From Pseudomonas alkylphenolica (lineage in GTDB: Bacteria > Pseudomonadota > Gammaproteobacteria > Pseudomonadales > Pseudomonadaceae), in the NCBI RefSeq assembly GCF_004025535.1, contig NZ_QJRG01000033.1, positions 186,001-250,000 of the forward strand: 64,000 bases of DNA, written 5' to 3'. Of this stretch, positions 37,014-45,644 are shown piece after piece. Each line of letters opens with the position of its first letter. Positions within the stretch are counted from its first letter, which is position 1. The position numbers and the translations under genes are program-made. The notes beneath the pieces were generated by a model. The model saw nothing but the letters and a program-made list of their open reading frames with translations. It did not search any database and was not told where the DNA came from.

Positions 37014-39194
37014 ATGTCTTCCTCCTCGTTCAGCCAATCGCTACGCCGTCTCTGGGCCCTGGACAAATTCAGCTATGCCATCCGCGTACTCATCGCACTG
37101 ACCGGCAGCATGCTGCTGTGCTGGTACAAGGACGAGATGAGTCTGCTGATTCCCTTGTTCCTCGGCATTATCGCCAGCGCCCTGGCAGAAACCGATGACA
37201 GCTGGCAAGGCCGCCTGAACGCCCTGGCGGTGACGCTGGTGTGCTTTACCGTTGCGGCGCTGTCGGTGGAACTGCTGTTCCCCTATCCGATCATTTTTGC
37301 CGTCGCACTGGCCCTGGCCAGTTTCGCCCTGACCATGCTCGGCGCCCTGGGTGAGCGCTACGGCGCTATTGCTTCGGCCACCCTGATTCTCTCGGTCTAC
37401 ACCATGATCGGCGTGGACCAGCGCGGTGGCGAGGTCACTGACTTCTGGCACGAACCCTTGCTGCTGGTGGCAGGTGCCGCCTGGTACGGGCTGCTTTCGG
37501 TGCTGTGGCAGGTGCTGTTCTCCAACCAGCCGGTGCAGCAAAGCCTGGCGCGGCTGTTTCGCGAACTGGGGCGCTACCTGAAGCTCAAGGCGACCTTGTT
37601 CGAACCCATCCGTCAGCTGGATGTGGAAGCCCGGCGGCTGGAGCTCGCCCAGCAAAACGGGCGCGTGGTGGCAGCGCTCAATGCGGCAAAGGAAATCATC
37701 CTGCACCGGGTCGGCAACGGCCGGCCGGGCTCGAAGGTCAGCCGTTACCTGAAGCTGTACTTCCTCGCCCAGGACATCCACGAACGCGCCAGCTCTTCGC
37801 ACTACCCGTACAACGCCCTGACCGAAGCCTTCTTCCACAGCGACGTACTGTTTCGCTGCCAGCGTCTGCTACGCCAACAGGGCGTGGCCTGCCAACAGCT
37901 GTCCGAGTCGATCCAGCTGCGCCAGCCGTTCATCTACGACACCGGTTTCGCCCAGGCCCTGGAAGACCTCAACGCCTCGCTGGAGCACCTGCGCATCCAG
38001 AGCAATCCGGCCTGGCGCGGGTTGCTACGTTCGCTACGCGCGCTGGCGGCGAACCTGGCCACCCTCGACCACCTGCTCAGCGATGCCAGTAACCCCGACA
38101 ACCTGGCCGACGCCAGCGACAGCAGCCTGCTCGACCGTTCACCGCGCAACCTGGCGGATGTCTGGAGCCGCTTGCGCCAGCAATTGACGCCAACCTCGCT
38201 GCTGTTCCGCCACGCCTTGCGCCTGCCGCTGGCGCTGTCCATTGGCTATGGCATGGTGCACCTGATCCACCCGACCCAGGGCTACTGGATCATCCTCACC
38301 ACCCTGTTCGTGTGCCAGCCCAACTACGGTGCAACCCGACGCAAGCTGGTGCAGCGGATCATCGGCACCGGCATCGGCCTCACCGTTGGCTGGGCGCTGT
38401 TCGACCTGTTTCCAAGCCCGATCATCCAGTCGCTGTTCGCGGTGGCGGCCGGGGTGGTGTTCTTCGTCAACCGAACCACCCGCTATACCCTGGCCACTGC
38501 CGCAATCACCCTGATGGTGCTGTTTTGCTTCAATCAGGTCGGCGATGGTTACGGGCTGTTCCTGCCACGCCTGTTCGATACCCTGGTCGGCAGCCTGATC
38601 GCCATTCTGGCAGTATTCCTGTTCCTGCCCGACTGGCAGGGGCGGCGCCTGAACAAGGTGCTGGCCAACACCCTGACCTGCAACAGCAATTACCTGCGCC
38701 AGATCATGCAGCAGTACGCCCAGGGCAAACAGGATGACCTGGCCTATCGCCTGGCCCGGCGCAACGCCCACAACGCCGATGCAGCGCTGTCGACGACGCT
38801 GGCAAACATGCTTATGGAGCCCGGCCATTTTCGAAAGGAGGCGGATGTCGGCTTTCGCTTCCTGGTGCTCTCGCACACCTTGCTCAGTTACCTGTCAGGC
38901 CTGGGCGCACACCGGGAAACAACCCTGCCTGCCGATGTTCACGAACAACTGATCGATGGCGCCGGGGCCAGCCTGGCCAACAGCCTGGATGAGATCGCCG
39001 AAGGGCTGGCCAGCAAGGCACCGGTGGCTATCCACAGCGATGCCGAGGAGGCCCTGGCCAACACGCTTGAACAGATGCCGGAAGAACTTGAAGAGAACCA
39101 GCGCCTGGTGCAGACCCAATTGGCACTGATTTGCCGTCAACTGGGGCCGTTGCGCACCCTGGCTGCGCACCTGATCAAGGAAGAGCCGGCCTGA
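37014..39194 (+). CDS. yccS: YccS/FUSC-like membrane protein
   Basis: A 726-residue inner-membrane protein with two repeated sets of about six helices separated and followed by cytosolic helical domains. This is the layout of the YccS/YhfK branch of the FUSC family, related to aromatic acid exporters (AaeB). It lacks a signal peptide. The transported substrate is unknown. Its stop is immediately followed by the stop of the convergent binding-protein gene, with no intergenic space. Confidence 0.85.
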   Translation: MSSSSFSQSLRRLWALDKFSYAIRVLIALTGSMLLCWYKDEMSLLIPLFLGIIASALAETDDSWQGRLNALAVTLVCFTVAALSVELLFPYPIIFAVALALASFALTMLGALGERYGAIASATLILSVYTMIGVDQRGGEVTDFWHEPLLLVAGAAWYGLLSVLWQVLFSNQPVQQSLARLFRELGRYLKLKATLFEPIRQLDVEARRLELAQQNGRVVAALNAAKEIILHRVGNGRPGSKVSRYLKLYFLAQDIHERASSSHYPYNALTEAFFHSDVLFRCQRLLRQQGVACQQLSESIQLRQPFIYDTGFAQALEDLNASLEHLRIQSNPAWRGLLRSLRALAANLATLDHLLSDASNPDNLADASDSSLLDRSPRNLADVWSRLRQQLTPTSLLFRHALRLPLALSIGYGMVHLIHPTQGYWIILTTLFVCQPNYGATRRKLVQRIIGTGIGLTVGWALFDLFPSPIIQSLFAVAAGVVFFVNRTTRYTLATAAITLMVLFCFNQVGDGYGLFLPRLFDTLVGSLIAILAVFLFLPDWQGRRLNKVLANTLTCNSNYLRQIMQQYAQGKQDDLAYRLARRNAHNADAALSTTLANMLMEPGHFRKEADVGFRFLVLSHTLLSYLSGLGAHRETTLPADVHEQLIDGAGASLANSLDEIAEGLASKAPVAIHSDAEEALANTLEQMPEELEENQRLVQTQLALICRQLGPLRTLAAHLIKEEPA

Positions 39195-39932
39195 TCAAAG
39201 GCCATGGTGCTTGAGCAAACGCTCATAGGTGCCGTCGGCTTTCATCTCGAGGATGGCCTGGTTGAAGGCAGTGACGATCTGCTGATGCTGCGGGCTCTTG
39301 AGACTGACCAGGATATGCAAGGTGTTTTCACCCAGGGGCTTGTCGACGAACTCGACTGCCTCGCGCACTGAACGCGATTCGCGCTGCATGAAGTAACGCG
39401 CGACATACTCGTCTTCCAGCGTCAGGCCGACCCTGCCGGCAGCCAGCATACGCACCGCTACCGAAAAGTTGCGTACCGGGATTTTCTGCAAGCGCTCATC
39501 GGCATCAAACGCCGGCGAGTAGGCGTAGTCCCTGACCACTGCAACCGGATAGGGATACAGGTCACTCAGCGACTTGAACCGCAGTGGGTCGCCCTTGCGC
39601 TTGAGCAGGCGGATGCGGTTGCTCAGATAGCCCGCCGAGAACTGCCCGATATGGGTTCGACTCTCATTGCGCCAGGCGTTGATCAGGACGTCATAGCGCC
39701 CTTCCTCTATGCCCAGCAGTGCCCGCGCCCAGGGCACCTGCTCGAACTCGCTGTCGAAACCGGCGCGGTGCAAGGCAGTGGCGACAATCATCGTCGCCAG
39801 CCCGCCGCCGGGCATGCTCGCGTCGGTAAAGGGTGGCCAGCTGTCAGCCACCAGGCGCAGTTTTTGCGCTTGCGCGGTACCGAGCACCAACATCAATCCA
39901 AACAGAGCCAAGACTCGAAGCAGTGCCAGCAT
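39195..39932 (-). CDS. Periplasmic solute-binding protein, family 3
   Basis: A 245-residue protein. The signal peptide (LALLRVLALFGLMLVLGTAQA) precedes an SBP_bac_3 domain with DSWPPFTDASMPGGGLATMIV and GRYDVLINAWRNESR. Such proteins usually bind amino acids for ABC uptake, but no permease or ATPase gene is nearby, so it may be an orphan receptor. The ATG follows AAGGA. An intergenic palindrome (39969-39980) lies upstream. Confidence 0.82.
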   Translation of the reverse strand: MLALLRVLALFGLMLVLGTAQAQKLRLVADSWPPFTDASMPGGGLATMIVATALHRAGFDSEFEQVPWARALLGIEEGRYDVLINAWRNESRTHIGQFSAGYLSNRIRLLKRKGDPLRFKSLSDLYPYPVAVVRDYAYSPAFDADERLQKIPVRNFSVAVRMLAAGRVGLTLEDEYVARYFMQRESRSVREAVEFVDKPLGENTLHILVSLKSPQHQQIVTAFNQAILEMKADGTYERLLKHHGL

Positions 39933-39968
39933 GCTCAAATCCTTCAGTAGGCGTGTCGTTTGCACGCC

Positions 39969-39980
39969 GTTGATATCAAC
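39969..39980. promoter_or_regulatory. 12-bp palindrome upstream of the binding-protein gene
   Basis: GTTGATATCAAC is a perfect palindrome 37 bases before the start codon. A second TGATATCA core lies at 40051-40058, about 80 bp away. It is a possible operator for an unidentified regulator. Confidence 0.4.
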
Positions 39981-40166
39981 TGCTTGAGAGTTTCCGCTAT
40001 CCGCGCCTTTGCGAAGGTTACACAAAGATGAAGGCTCAAGGCAGCTTCAATGATATCAATTTGCCTTTATTTTGCGCGATGTCACACCTGGTGTTACTTG
40101 TGACCGATACGCCCTCGTCCTGAAGCCTGGCATCTGCCATGATCAGACGGGTCAACTGCTTGAGAG
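39976..40166. repeat. 15-bp exact direct repeat in the intergenic region
   Basis: TCAACTGCTTGAGAG occurs at 39976-39990 and again at 40152-40166. The second copy supplies the GAGAG ribosome-binding site of the ElaA-like gene; the first lies in the leader of the divergent binding-protein gene. Confidence 0.6.
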
Positions 40167-40172
40167 CCCACT

Positions 40173-40625
40173 ATGTCCATCGACTGGATCTGCAAACATC
40201 ACAGCGACCTTGGCAAAGAACAACTCTATGCCATTCTGCAACTGCGCACCGAAGTCTTCGTCGTCGAGCAAAAATGCGCCTATCAGGAAGTTGATGGCCA
40301 GGACCTGGCCGGCGATACCTGCCACCTGATGGCATGGCAGGATGACCAGCTACAGGCCTATTTACGCTTGCTTGATCCGGAGTCTCAGGGTGGCGATGTC
40401 GTGATAGGGCGCGTGGTCACCGCGCCGTCGGCCCGGGGGCAGGGCCTGGGTCACGCATTGATCGAAAAGGCCCTCGAAGTGGCCGAAAAAAACTGGCCCG
40501 GCGTGCCGGTTTATCTGTCTGCACAGGCGCACCTGCAGGGCTACTACGGGCGCTACGGCTTTGTCGTGGTGGGCGAGGAATACCTCGAGGATGATATCCC
40601 GCACATTGGCATGCGCCGCGGCTAA
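40173..40625 (+). CDS. elaA: GNAT family N-acetyltransferase, ElaA-like
   Basis: A 150-residue acetyltransferase of the ElaA family. The family start (LYAILQLRTEVFVVEQKCAYQEVDG) and the acetyl-CoA loop VVTAPSARGQGLGHALI are visible. The acceptor is unknown. It is divergent from the binding-protein gene and its ribosome-binding site lies in a 15-bp repeat. Confidence 0.88.
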   Translation: MSIDWICKHHSDLGKEQLYAILQLRTEVFVVEQKCAYQEVDGQDLAGDTCHLMAWQDDQLQAYLRLLDPESQGGDVVIGRVVTAPSARGQGLGHALIEKALEVAEKNWPGVPVYLSAQAHLQGYYGRYGFVVVGEEYLEDDIPHIGMRRG

Positions 40626-40656
40626 CGGCGGCGAGTCCATTGCAGGCGTCAGGCCC

Positions 40657-40953
40657 TCAGGGATAACCCAGCACCTCACGAATACGGCGCAAATGCTGGA
40701 TGATCCACTCCTTGTCGATCGCCCCCCAGTCGCGAATTCGATAGTGCCCGGCATGGTTGCGCGCCCCCGCCTGCTGCTCGAACTCACAGACGATGTCTAG
40801 GTCGGCCAAGGCGGCAATGGTGTCCTGGGCCGTGCGCCGCGGCATGCCGGTGGCCTCCATCAGGGCCGGTACACTGGCGGCGGTCTGGCTGTCGATCAGC
40901 CAGGCAACATAGAGGCGACGGTAAAAGCTGGTCTTGGTCTTGCTCACATCCAT
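40657..40953 (-). CDS. Winged-helix DNA-binding domain protein
   Basis: A 98-residue protein that is essentially one winged helix-turn-helix: AASVPALMEATGMPRRTAQDTIAALADL is a recognition-helix pattern. It has no effector domain or signal peptide. The ATG with AAGGA eight bases upstream is preferred over a GTG seven codons earlier. It is followed upstream by the YgjP-like gene, 17 bases away, with which it may be co-transcribed. The target is unknown. Confidence 0.75.
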   Translation of the reverse strand: MDVSKTKTSFYRRLYVAWLIDSQTAASVPALMEATGMPRRTAQDTIAALADLDIVCEFEQQAGARNHAGHYRIRDWGAIDKEWIIQHLRRIREVLGYP

Positions 40954-40970
40954 TGGCAGGTCCTTATGGC

Positions 40971-41471
40971 TCACCCGATAGCAGGCAGCTCGCGGTACGT
41001 CAGGTAAACACGCAAGTCGAACTCCAGTTGATGGTAGCCCGGCTGCATGTGTTCGCAGAGCTGGTAAAACGCTTTGTTGTGGTCACTTTCTTTCAAGTGC
41101 GCCAACTCGTGCACGACGATCATCTTCAAAAACTCGGGTGCGGCCTCCTTGAACAGCGAGGCAATGCGAATTTCCTTTTTCGCCTTCAGCTTGCCGCCCT
41201 GCACCCGTGAAACGGCGGTGTGCAAGCCCAGGGCCCGATGGGTCAGGTCCAGGCGGTTATCGAACAGTACTTTGTCCAGGTTCGGCGCGTTGCGCAGGTA
41301 CTCCTGCTTGAGGCCCTGCGCGTAGCCGTACAGCGCCTTGTCACTCTGAATCCCGTGCCGCTGCGGGTATCGCTGCTGCAGGTAGTCGCCCAGGCGATTG
41401 CTGGCAATCAATTGCCGGACCTGGTCTTGCAGGGCAGCAGGATAAGCTTGAAGGTATTTGAGCGGTGTCAT
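40971..41471 (-). CDS. YgjP-like metallopeptidase domain protein
   Basis: A 166-residue protein with HELAH in VVHELAHLKESDHNKAFYQLCEHMQPGY, the zinc motif of the YgjP/DUF45 group of M48-like peptidases. It has no signal peptide. It is somewhat shorter than full YgjP proteins and has its own N-terminal helical segment. Substrate unknown. Confidence 0.83.
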   Translation of the reverse strand: MTPLKYLQAYPAALQDQVRQLIASNRLGDYLQQRYPQRHGIQSDKALYGYAQGLKQEYLRNAPNLDKVLFDNRLDLTHRALGLHTAVSRVQGGKLKAKKEIRIASLFKEAAPEFLKMIVVHELAHLKESDHNKAFYQLCEHMQPGYHQLEFDLRVYLTYRELPAIG

Positions 41472-41509
41472 GGTCGTGCAGCAGGCAAGTAAAGATGCAG
41501 TGTACCCAA

Positions 41510-43630
41510 CTAAACCTGATGCCAGTCAAAAAAGCCCGGGAATGCGTCGGCATCGCCAGGCGTCAGCGGGTGGGCCAGTAGAAAGCCTTGAACATAGTCG
41601 CAACCATTGGCCTGCAACCAGTCTGCCTGCTGACGGGTTTCGACGCCTTCGGCAATGACACTGATTCCGTAGGATCGACAGGCCGCAATCACGCAACGGA
41701 CCAAGGTGGCATCGAGGTTCGACTCCGGTAATCGCTGCACCAGGTGACGGTCGAGCTTCAAGGTGTCGATCGGAAGATCGCGGATCATGCGCAGCGAACA
41801 GTCACCGGCGCCAAAATCATCCAGTGCGATGCGCACGCCCAACGCCCGCAACCGGTGCAGTTGTTTCATGGCATCGTCAATGTCGTAACGCAAGGATGTT
41901 TCGGCGACTTCGACTTCCAGTTGGGCCGGCTCAATGCCCTGATTGAAGATGACCCGTTCCAGCTCTTCCGCCAGGTTCGGCATGGCGAACTGCACACGGC
42001 TCAAACTGATGCTCAACACCAGGCTGGCATCGTAGCGCTCATACCAGGCCCGCCGCTGCGCCGCCCCCTTTTGGTAGATCCAGCTGGCCAGCCGCGTGAT
42101 CAGGCGCGCCTCCTCCAGCAAGGGCAGGAACAATCCGGGCGGCACGTCACCGACACTGGGGTGATTCCAGCGCAACAACGCCTCGAAGCCCCGCAGCCGG
42201 CCATCAGCCAACGCCACTTGCGGTTGGTAGACCAGACGGAACTCGTTGTGCTCGATGGCACCGCGCACACTGTCTTCAAGCATCAGCCGCGAACGCGCGC
42301 GACCATTGAGGTCCTTGTCGTAATACCGGTACTGCTGGCGTCCCGACTGTTTGGCAGCATACATCGCGGCATCCGCAGCGCGCAGCAAGCCGTCGAGACT
42401 GGCGCCGCACTCTGGGTAGGTGGCGATGCCGATGCTGACCCCAAGCGTAACCTCCGAGCCGTCGATCTCGCGGTAGATCGACATGCGCTCGATCAGCTTT
42501 TCAGCGCAGCGTGCGGCCTGTTCGGGGTACTCCAGCGAGTCGAGCAGGGCGGTGAACTCGTCGCCGCCCATACGCGCAAGAATCGCACAGGAACCCAGGC
42601 AATCCTTGAGCTGCTCGGCGACCCAATGCAACACCCGGTCACCGACCTCATGCCCCAACGAGTCGTTGATGCGCTTGAACCCGTCCAGGTCCAGATATAG
42701 CAGCGCTTGCGGCCGGTCGGCACGCTCGTTGCGCAACAGCGCACTTTCTGCGGCCTGGTAGAAGCCGCGGCGATTGAGCAGCCCGGTCAGCGGGTCGGTA
42801 ATCGCCTGGTACTCGAGTTGCTGGTGCAGATTGCGCACCACCGACATATCCAGCACGGTGACCACCATTGCCCGCTGCTCACCCGGCAGCGGCGCACACG
42901 ACAGCGCTACCGGTATCGGGTGACCACCTGCCGTACGCAAGACGGCATCGTGGATACGCAAGGTGCTGCGGTCATGGTAAGCCTGGTGAAAGAGCGAACC
43001 CTGCCACGCGCCAGCACCCGGCGATTGCACGAAATCCAGCAGCCCAGTGCCCGGCAGGTGCTCGAAGGCTACATCGAGCAAATTGGAGATCGCCGGGTTG
43101 GCATAACGGATCAAGCCATCCTCAGCCACCACCAGAATGCCTTCGGCGGCATTCTCAAGGACCGAGGCGTTGAACGCCCTCGCCGCCTCCAGATCGTGAC
43201 TCAAGCGTTGCAATGATCGCCGGTTTCGCTGCTGCTCCAGCAACGCCTGCACCTTGGGCTTGAGAATCTGGGGGTCGAAAGGTTTGAACAGGTAATCCAC
43301 TGCGCCGCTGGCGTAGCCTTTGAGCACGGCCGCCTGGGACTGTTCGTTGGCCGTGAGGAATATGATCGGTGTCAGGCGGGTGCGCTGGCTGCCGCGCATC
43401 AGCCGCGCCACTTCAAAACCGTCCATGCCGGGCATCTGCACATCCAGCAGGACCAGGTCGACATCGTGTTCAAGCAATGCACTGAGGGCTTCTGTACCGG
43501 AACTTGCAGTCAATACCTGCCAGTCCTGACGAGCCAGCAGGGCACGCATGCTGATCAGGTTCTCGGGATAATCATCGACGACCAGTAGTACCGAACTGCC
43601 ATCGTTTGACGGAGGTTGCGCGCAATCCAT
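41510..43630 (-). CDS. cfcR: Response regulator with PAS, GGDEF and EAL domains, CfcR-like
   Basis: A 706-residue cyclic-di-GMP enzyme. A receiver domain (about 13-130, Asp63 in LLDVQMPG) is followed by a PAS domain (about 150-260), a GGDEF domain (RMGGDEF, 353-359) and an EAL domain (from FEALLRW, 482). The GGDEF signature is complete but the inhibitory RxxD site is absent (346-349 are GSCA). In the EAL domain the Asn expected in the SVNLS motif is Ser542, so phosphodiesterase activity is doubtful. Position next to fba matches P. putida CfcR, described as a diguanylate cyclase under RpoS and RsmA control. It has no adjacent sensor kinase. Confidence 0.9.
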   Translation of the reverse strand: MDCAQPPSNDGSSVLLVVDDYPENLISMRALLARQDWQVLTASSGTEALSALLEHDVDLVLLDVQMPGMDGFEVARLMRGSQRTRLTPIIFLTANEQSQAAVLKGYASGAVDYLFKPFDPQILKPKVQALLEQQRNRRSLQRLSHDLEAARAFNASVLENAAEGILVVAEDGLIRYANPAISNLLDVAFEHLPGTGLLDFVQSPGAGAWQGSLFHQAYHDRSTLRIHDAVLRTAGGHPIPVALSCAPLPGEQRAMVVTVLDMSVVRNLHQQLEYQAITDPLTGLLNRRGFYQAAESALLRNERADRPQALLYLDLDGFKRINDSLGHEVGDRVLHWVAEQLKDCLGSCAILARMGGDEFTALLDSLEYPEQAARCAEKLIERMSIYREIDGSEVTLGVSIGIATYPECGASLDGLLRAADAAMYAAKQSGRQQYRYYDKDLNGRARSRLMLEDSVRGAIEHNEFRLVYQPQVALADGRLRGFEALLRWNHPSVGDVPPGLFLPLLEEARLITRLASWIYQKGAAQRRAWYERYDASLVLSISLSRVQFAMPNLAEELERVIFNQGIEPAQLEVEVAETSLRYDIDDAMKQLHRLRALGVRIALDDFGAGDCSLRMIRDLPIDTLKLDRHLVQRLPESNLDATLVRCVIAACRSYGISVIAEGVETRQQADWLQANGCDYVQGFLLAHPLTPGDADAFPGFFDWHQV

Positions 43631-43702
43631 GCTGCTTCTCTTGTAAAACTGACTTCAAACTTCGAGTGAAATTCGAAATTAACTCTAGACCCGGCCGTAA
43701 CA

Positions 43703-43721
43703 AATCTGAAGTCATCAGATT
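43703..43721. promoter_or_regulatory. Inverted repeat upstream of cfcR
   Basis: AATCTGA and TCAGATT form a perfect 7-bp inverted repeat with a 5-base spacer, 73-91 bases before the cfcR start. It may be a regulator site; no known consensus is evident. Confidence 0.35.
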
Positions 43722-43806
43722 GCCATCACCACGGTAAAGTTCCTTTAGCCGACTAACGGCCTGTCCGCTCGGGCCATAACTACCCTGTACATGGCGCGAG
43801 AGGTAC

Positions 43807-43833
43807 AAAAAAGCCCGCATTGCTGCGGGCTTT
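43807..43833 (-). terminator. Rho-independent terminator of fba
   Basis: AAAGCCCGCAGCAATGCGGGC followed by TTTTTT on the minus strand, 15-40 bases after the fba stop. It is a strong intrinsic terminator. Confidence 0.92.
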
Positions 43834-43848
43834 CGGGCTACCCGGGGC

Positions 43849-44913
43849 TTAGTTGACCTTGGCAGCCAACTCGCCCTTCAGGTAACGCTGGAACATGCCT
43901 TCCAGGGAGATCGGCTTGATCTTCGAGGCATTGCCAGCGGTGCCGAAGGCTTCGTAACGGGCGATGCACACGTCACGCATCGCGGTAACGGTGGCGCCGA
44001 AGAACTTGCGTGGGTCGAACTCGCTCGGGTTCTGTGCCATCAGGCGACGCATGGCACCGGTAGAGGCCAGGCGCAGGTCGGTGTCGATGTTGACTTTGCG
44101 CACGCCGTACTTGATGCCTTCGACGATTTCTTCAACCGGCACGCCGTAGGTCTCTTTGATGTCGCCGCCGTACTGGTTGATGATTGCCAGCCACTCTTGC
44201 GGAACCGAAGAGGAACCGTGCATTACCAGGTGGGTGTTGGGAATGCGCTTGTGGATTTCCTTGATACGGTCGATCGCCAGAACGTCACCGGTAGGTGGCT
44301 TGGTGAACTTGTAGGCGCCGTGGCTGGTGCCGATGGCGATGGCCAGGGCATCGACCTGGGTTTTCTTGACGAAGTCAGCGGCTTCTTCCGGGTCGGTCAG
44401 CATCTGGCTGTGATCCAGAACGCCTTCGGCGCCGATGCCGTCTTCTTCGCCAGCCATACCGGTTTCCAGCGAACCCAGGCAGCCCAGCTCGCCTTCAACC
44501 GAAACACCGCAGGCGTGCGCCATGGCGACGGTTTGCTGGGTGACGCGAACGTTGTACTCGTAATCGGTCGGGGTCTTGCCGTCTTCGCCGAGCGAGCCGT
44601 CCATCATGACCGAGCTGAAGCCCAGCTGGATCGAGCGCTGGCACACGTCAGGGCTGGTGCCGTGGTCCTGGTGCATGCACACCGGAATGTGCGGAAATTC
44701 TTCGATCGCAGCCAGGATCAGGTGGCGCAGGAATGGGGCGCCAGCGTATTTGCGAGCACCGGCCGAAGCCTGGACAATCACCGGAGAGTCGGTCTTGTCG
44801 GCGGCTTCCATGATGGCGCGCATCTGCTCGAGGTTGTTGACGTTGAAAGCTGGAACGCCGTAGCCGAATTCGGCAGCGTGGTCCAGCATCTGGCGCATGC
44901 TAATGAGTGCCAT
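43849..44913 (-). CDS. fba: Class II fructose-bisphosphate aldolase
   Basis: A 354-residue zinc-dependent aldolase of glycolysis/gluconeogenesis. Metal and active-site stretches [11 protein letters not shown] and [11 protein letters not shown] are present, as in the Calvin-type class II aldolases of Pseudomonas. The ATG start (MALISMRQ) is conserved. It is the last gene of a run tkt-epd-pgk-lipoprotein-lipoprotein-fba on the same strand. Confidence 0.96.
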   Translation of the reverse strand: MALISMRQMLDHAAEFGYGVPAFNVNNLEQMRAIMEAADKTDSPVIVQASAGARKYAGAPFLRHLILAAIEEFPHIPVCMHQDHGTSPDVCQRSIQLGFSSVMMDGSLGEDGKTPTDYEYNVRVTQQTVAMAHACGVSVEGELGCLGSLETGMAGEEDGIGAEGVLDHSQMLTDPEEAADFVKKTQVDALAIAIGTSHGAYKFTKPPTGDVLAIDRIKEIHKRIPNTHLVMHGSSSVPQEWLAIINQYGGDIKETYGVPVEEIVEGIKYGVRKVNIDTDLRLASTGAMRRLMAQNPSEFDPRKFFGATVTAMRDVCIARYEAFGTAGNASKIKPISLEGMFQRYLKGELAAKVN

Positions 44914-44989
44914 TGTGTATCTCTCTCCCGACAAGCGTCGTTTTAATCGTGCAAGCCTGCCGCAGTGGCGGTTGCTATTCAAGTAGTGT

Positions 44990-45009
44990 GGGCCGCCATC
45001 AGGCGGCCC
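44990..45009. terminator. GC-rich hairpin between the MliC-like gene and fba
   Basis: GGGCCGCC-atca-GGCGGCCC is a perfect 8-bp stem just after the MliC-like stop. It has no T tract, so it may only tune readthrough or mRNA stability. Confidence 0.45.
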
Positions 45010-45015
45010 GGCCAG

Positions 45016-45342
45016 TCACGGCGCCTTGCAGCCCCGCCCTATCAAATCGTTGGTGGCGACCCAGTACACCAGGCCTTCCTCACCCTTGCTGTGGAACGCC
45101 AGCACACCATCGCTGTACAAGCTGCCCGAGGCACCGGGTTCGGCTTTCAGGCGGTAAACCTGGTCGCCGCCGCCCAGGCGCACATCCACCTGCTGCTGAC
45201 TGCTGTCGGCAAAACGCCAAAGCACTTCCGCCTGGCTGTCACACACCCAGCGCGTCCAGTTGTCCGACGGCGCCGGTGCAGGCGAGAAGCTTGCGCATCC
45301 ACCCAGTACCGCCAGGGCCAGCACGGCCATGACTCCTTTCAT
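45016..45342 (-). CDS. MliC-like lipoprotein (c-type lysozyme inhibitor family)
   Basis: A 108-residue lipoprotein. The lipobox (LAVLGGC, Cys16) ends the signal peptide. The MliC pattern follows: WVCDSQAEVLWRF, LGGGDQVYRLKAEPGASGSLYSDGVLAFHSKGEE, where the Ser and Lys of the lysozyme-binding segment can be recognised. It would protect peptidoglycan from host c-type lysozyme, acting in the periplasm or outer membrane. It sits between pgk and fba, a conserved Pseudomonas arrangement with no obvious metabolic link. Confidence 0.83.
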   Translation of the reverse strand: MKGVMAVLALAVLGGCASFSPAPAPSDNWTRWVCDSQAEVLWRFADSSQQQVDVRLGGGDQVYRLKAEPGASGSLYSDGVLAFHSKGEEGLVYWVATNDLIGRGCKAP

Positions 45343-45393
45343 TGAATATCCTCTAGCAGACCACAAACTGGCCGGTAGGTTGCCATCAACCGA

Positions 45394-45612
45394 TCAAGGG
45401 CAACCCTGAGCCCGGCGCTGGTGTTCATCGTCGTATTTTTCCAGGCCATCCGGGCCGAGCCGCTTGTTGATCACCGGGACGGTTTCCGCCTGCCATTCGG
45501 ACTGATAGCAGCCGCCTTTCGGCGCGCCCGGCTTATCAGCCGAAGGCTCCGGGGTGCTGGAGCAAGCGCCCAGCATCCCGACCAGGACAAACACAGGCAA
45601 TCGCTTGACCAT
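45394..45612 (-). CDS. Small lipoprotein of unknown function
   Basis: A 72-residue protein with a lipobox (MLGACSS, Cys17) followed by a Pro/Ala-rich linker and a short C-terminal part (YQSEWQAETVPVINKRLGPDG). It probably is anchored in the outer membrane. I do not recognise the mature part. It lies 32 bases after pgk and 51 before the MliC-like gene, so it is co-transcribed with them. Confidence 0.65.
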   Translation of the reverse strand: MVKRLPVFVLVGMLGACSSTPEPSADKPGAPKGGCYQSEWQAETVPVINKRLGPDGLEKYDDEHQRRAQGCP

Positions 45613-45644
45613 CAGGTCGCTCCCTTTGCCAGGCGCTGAGCGAA

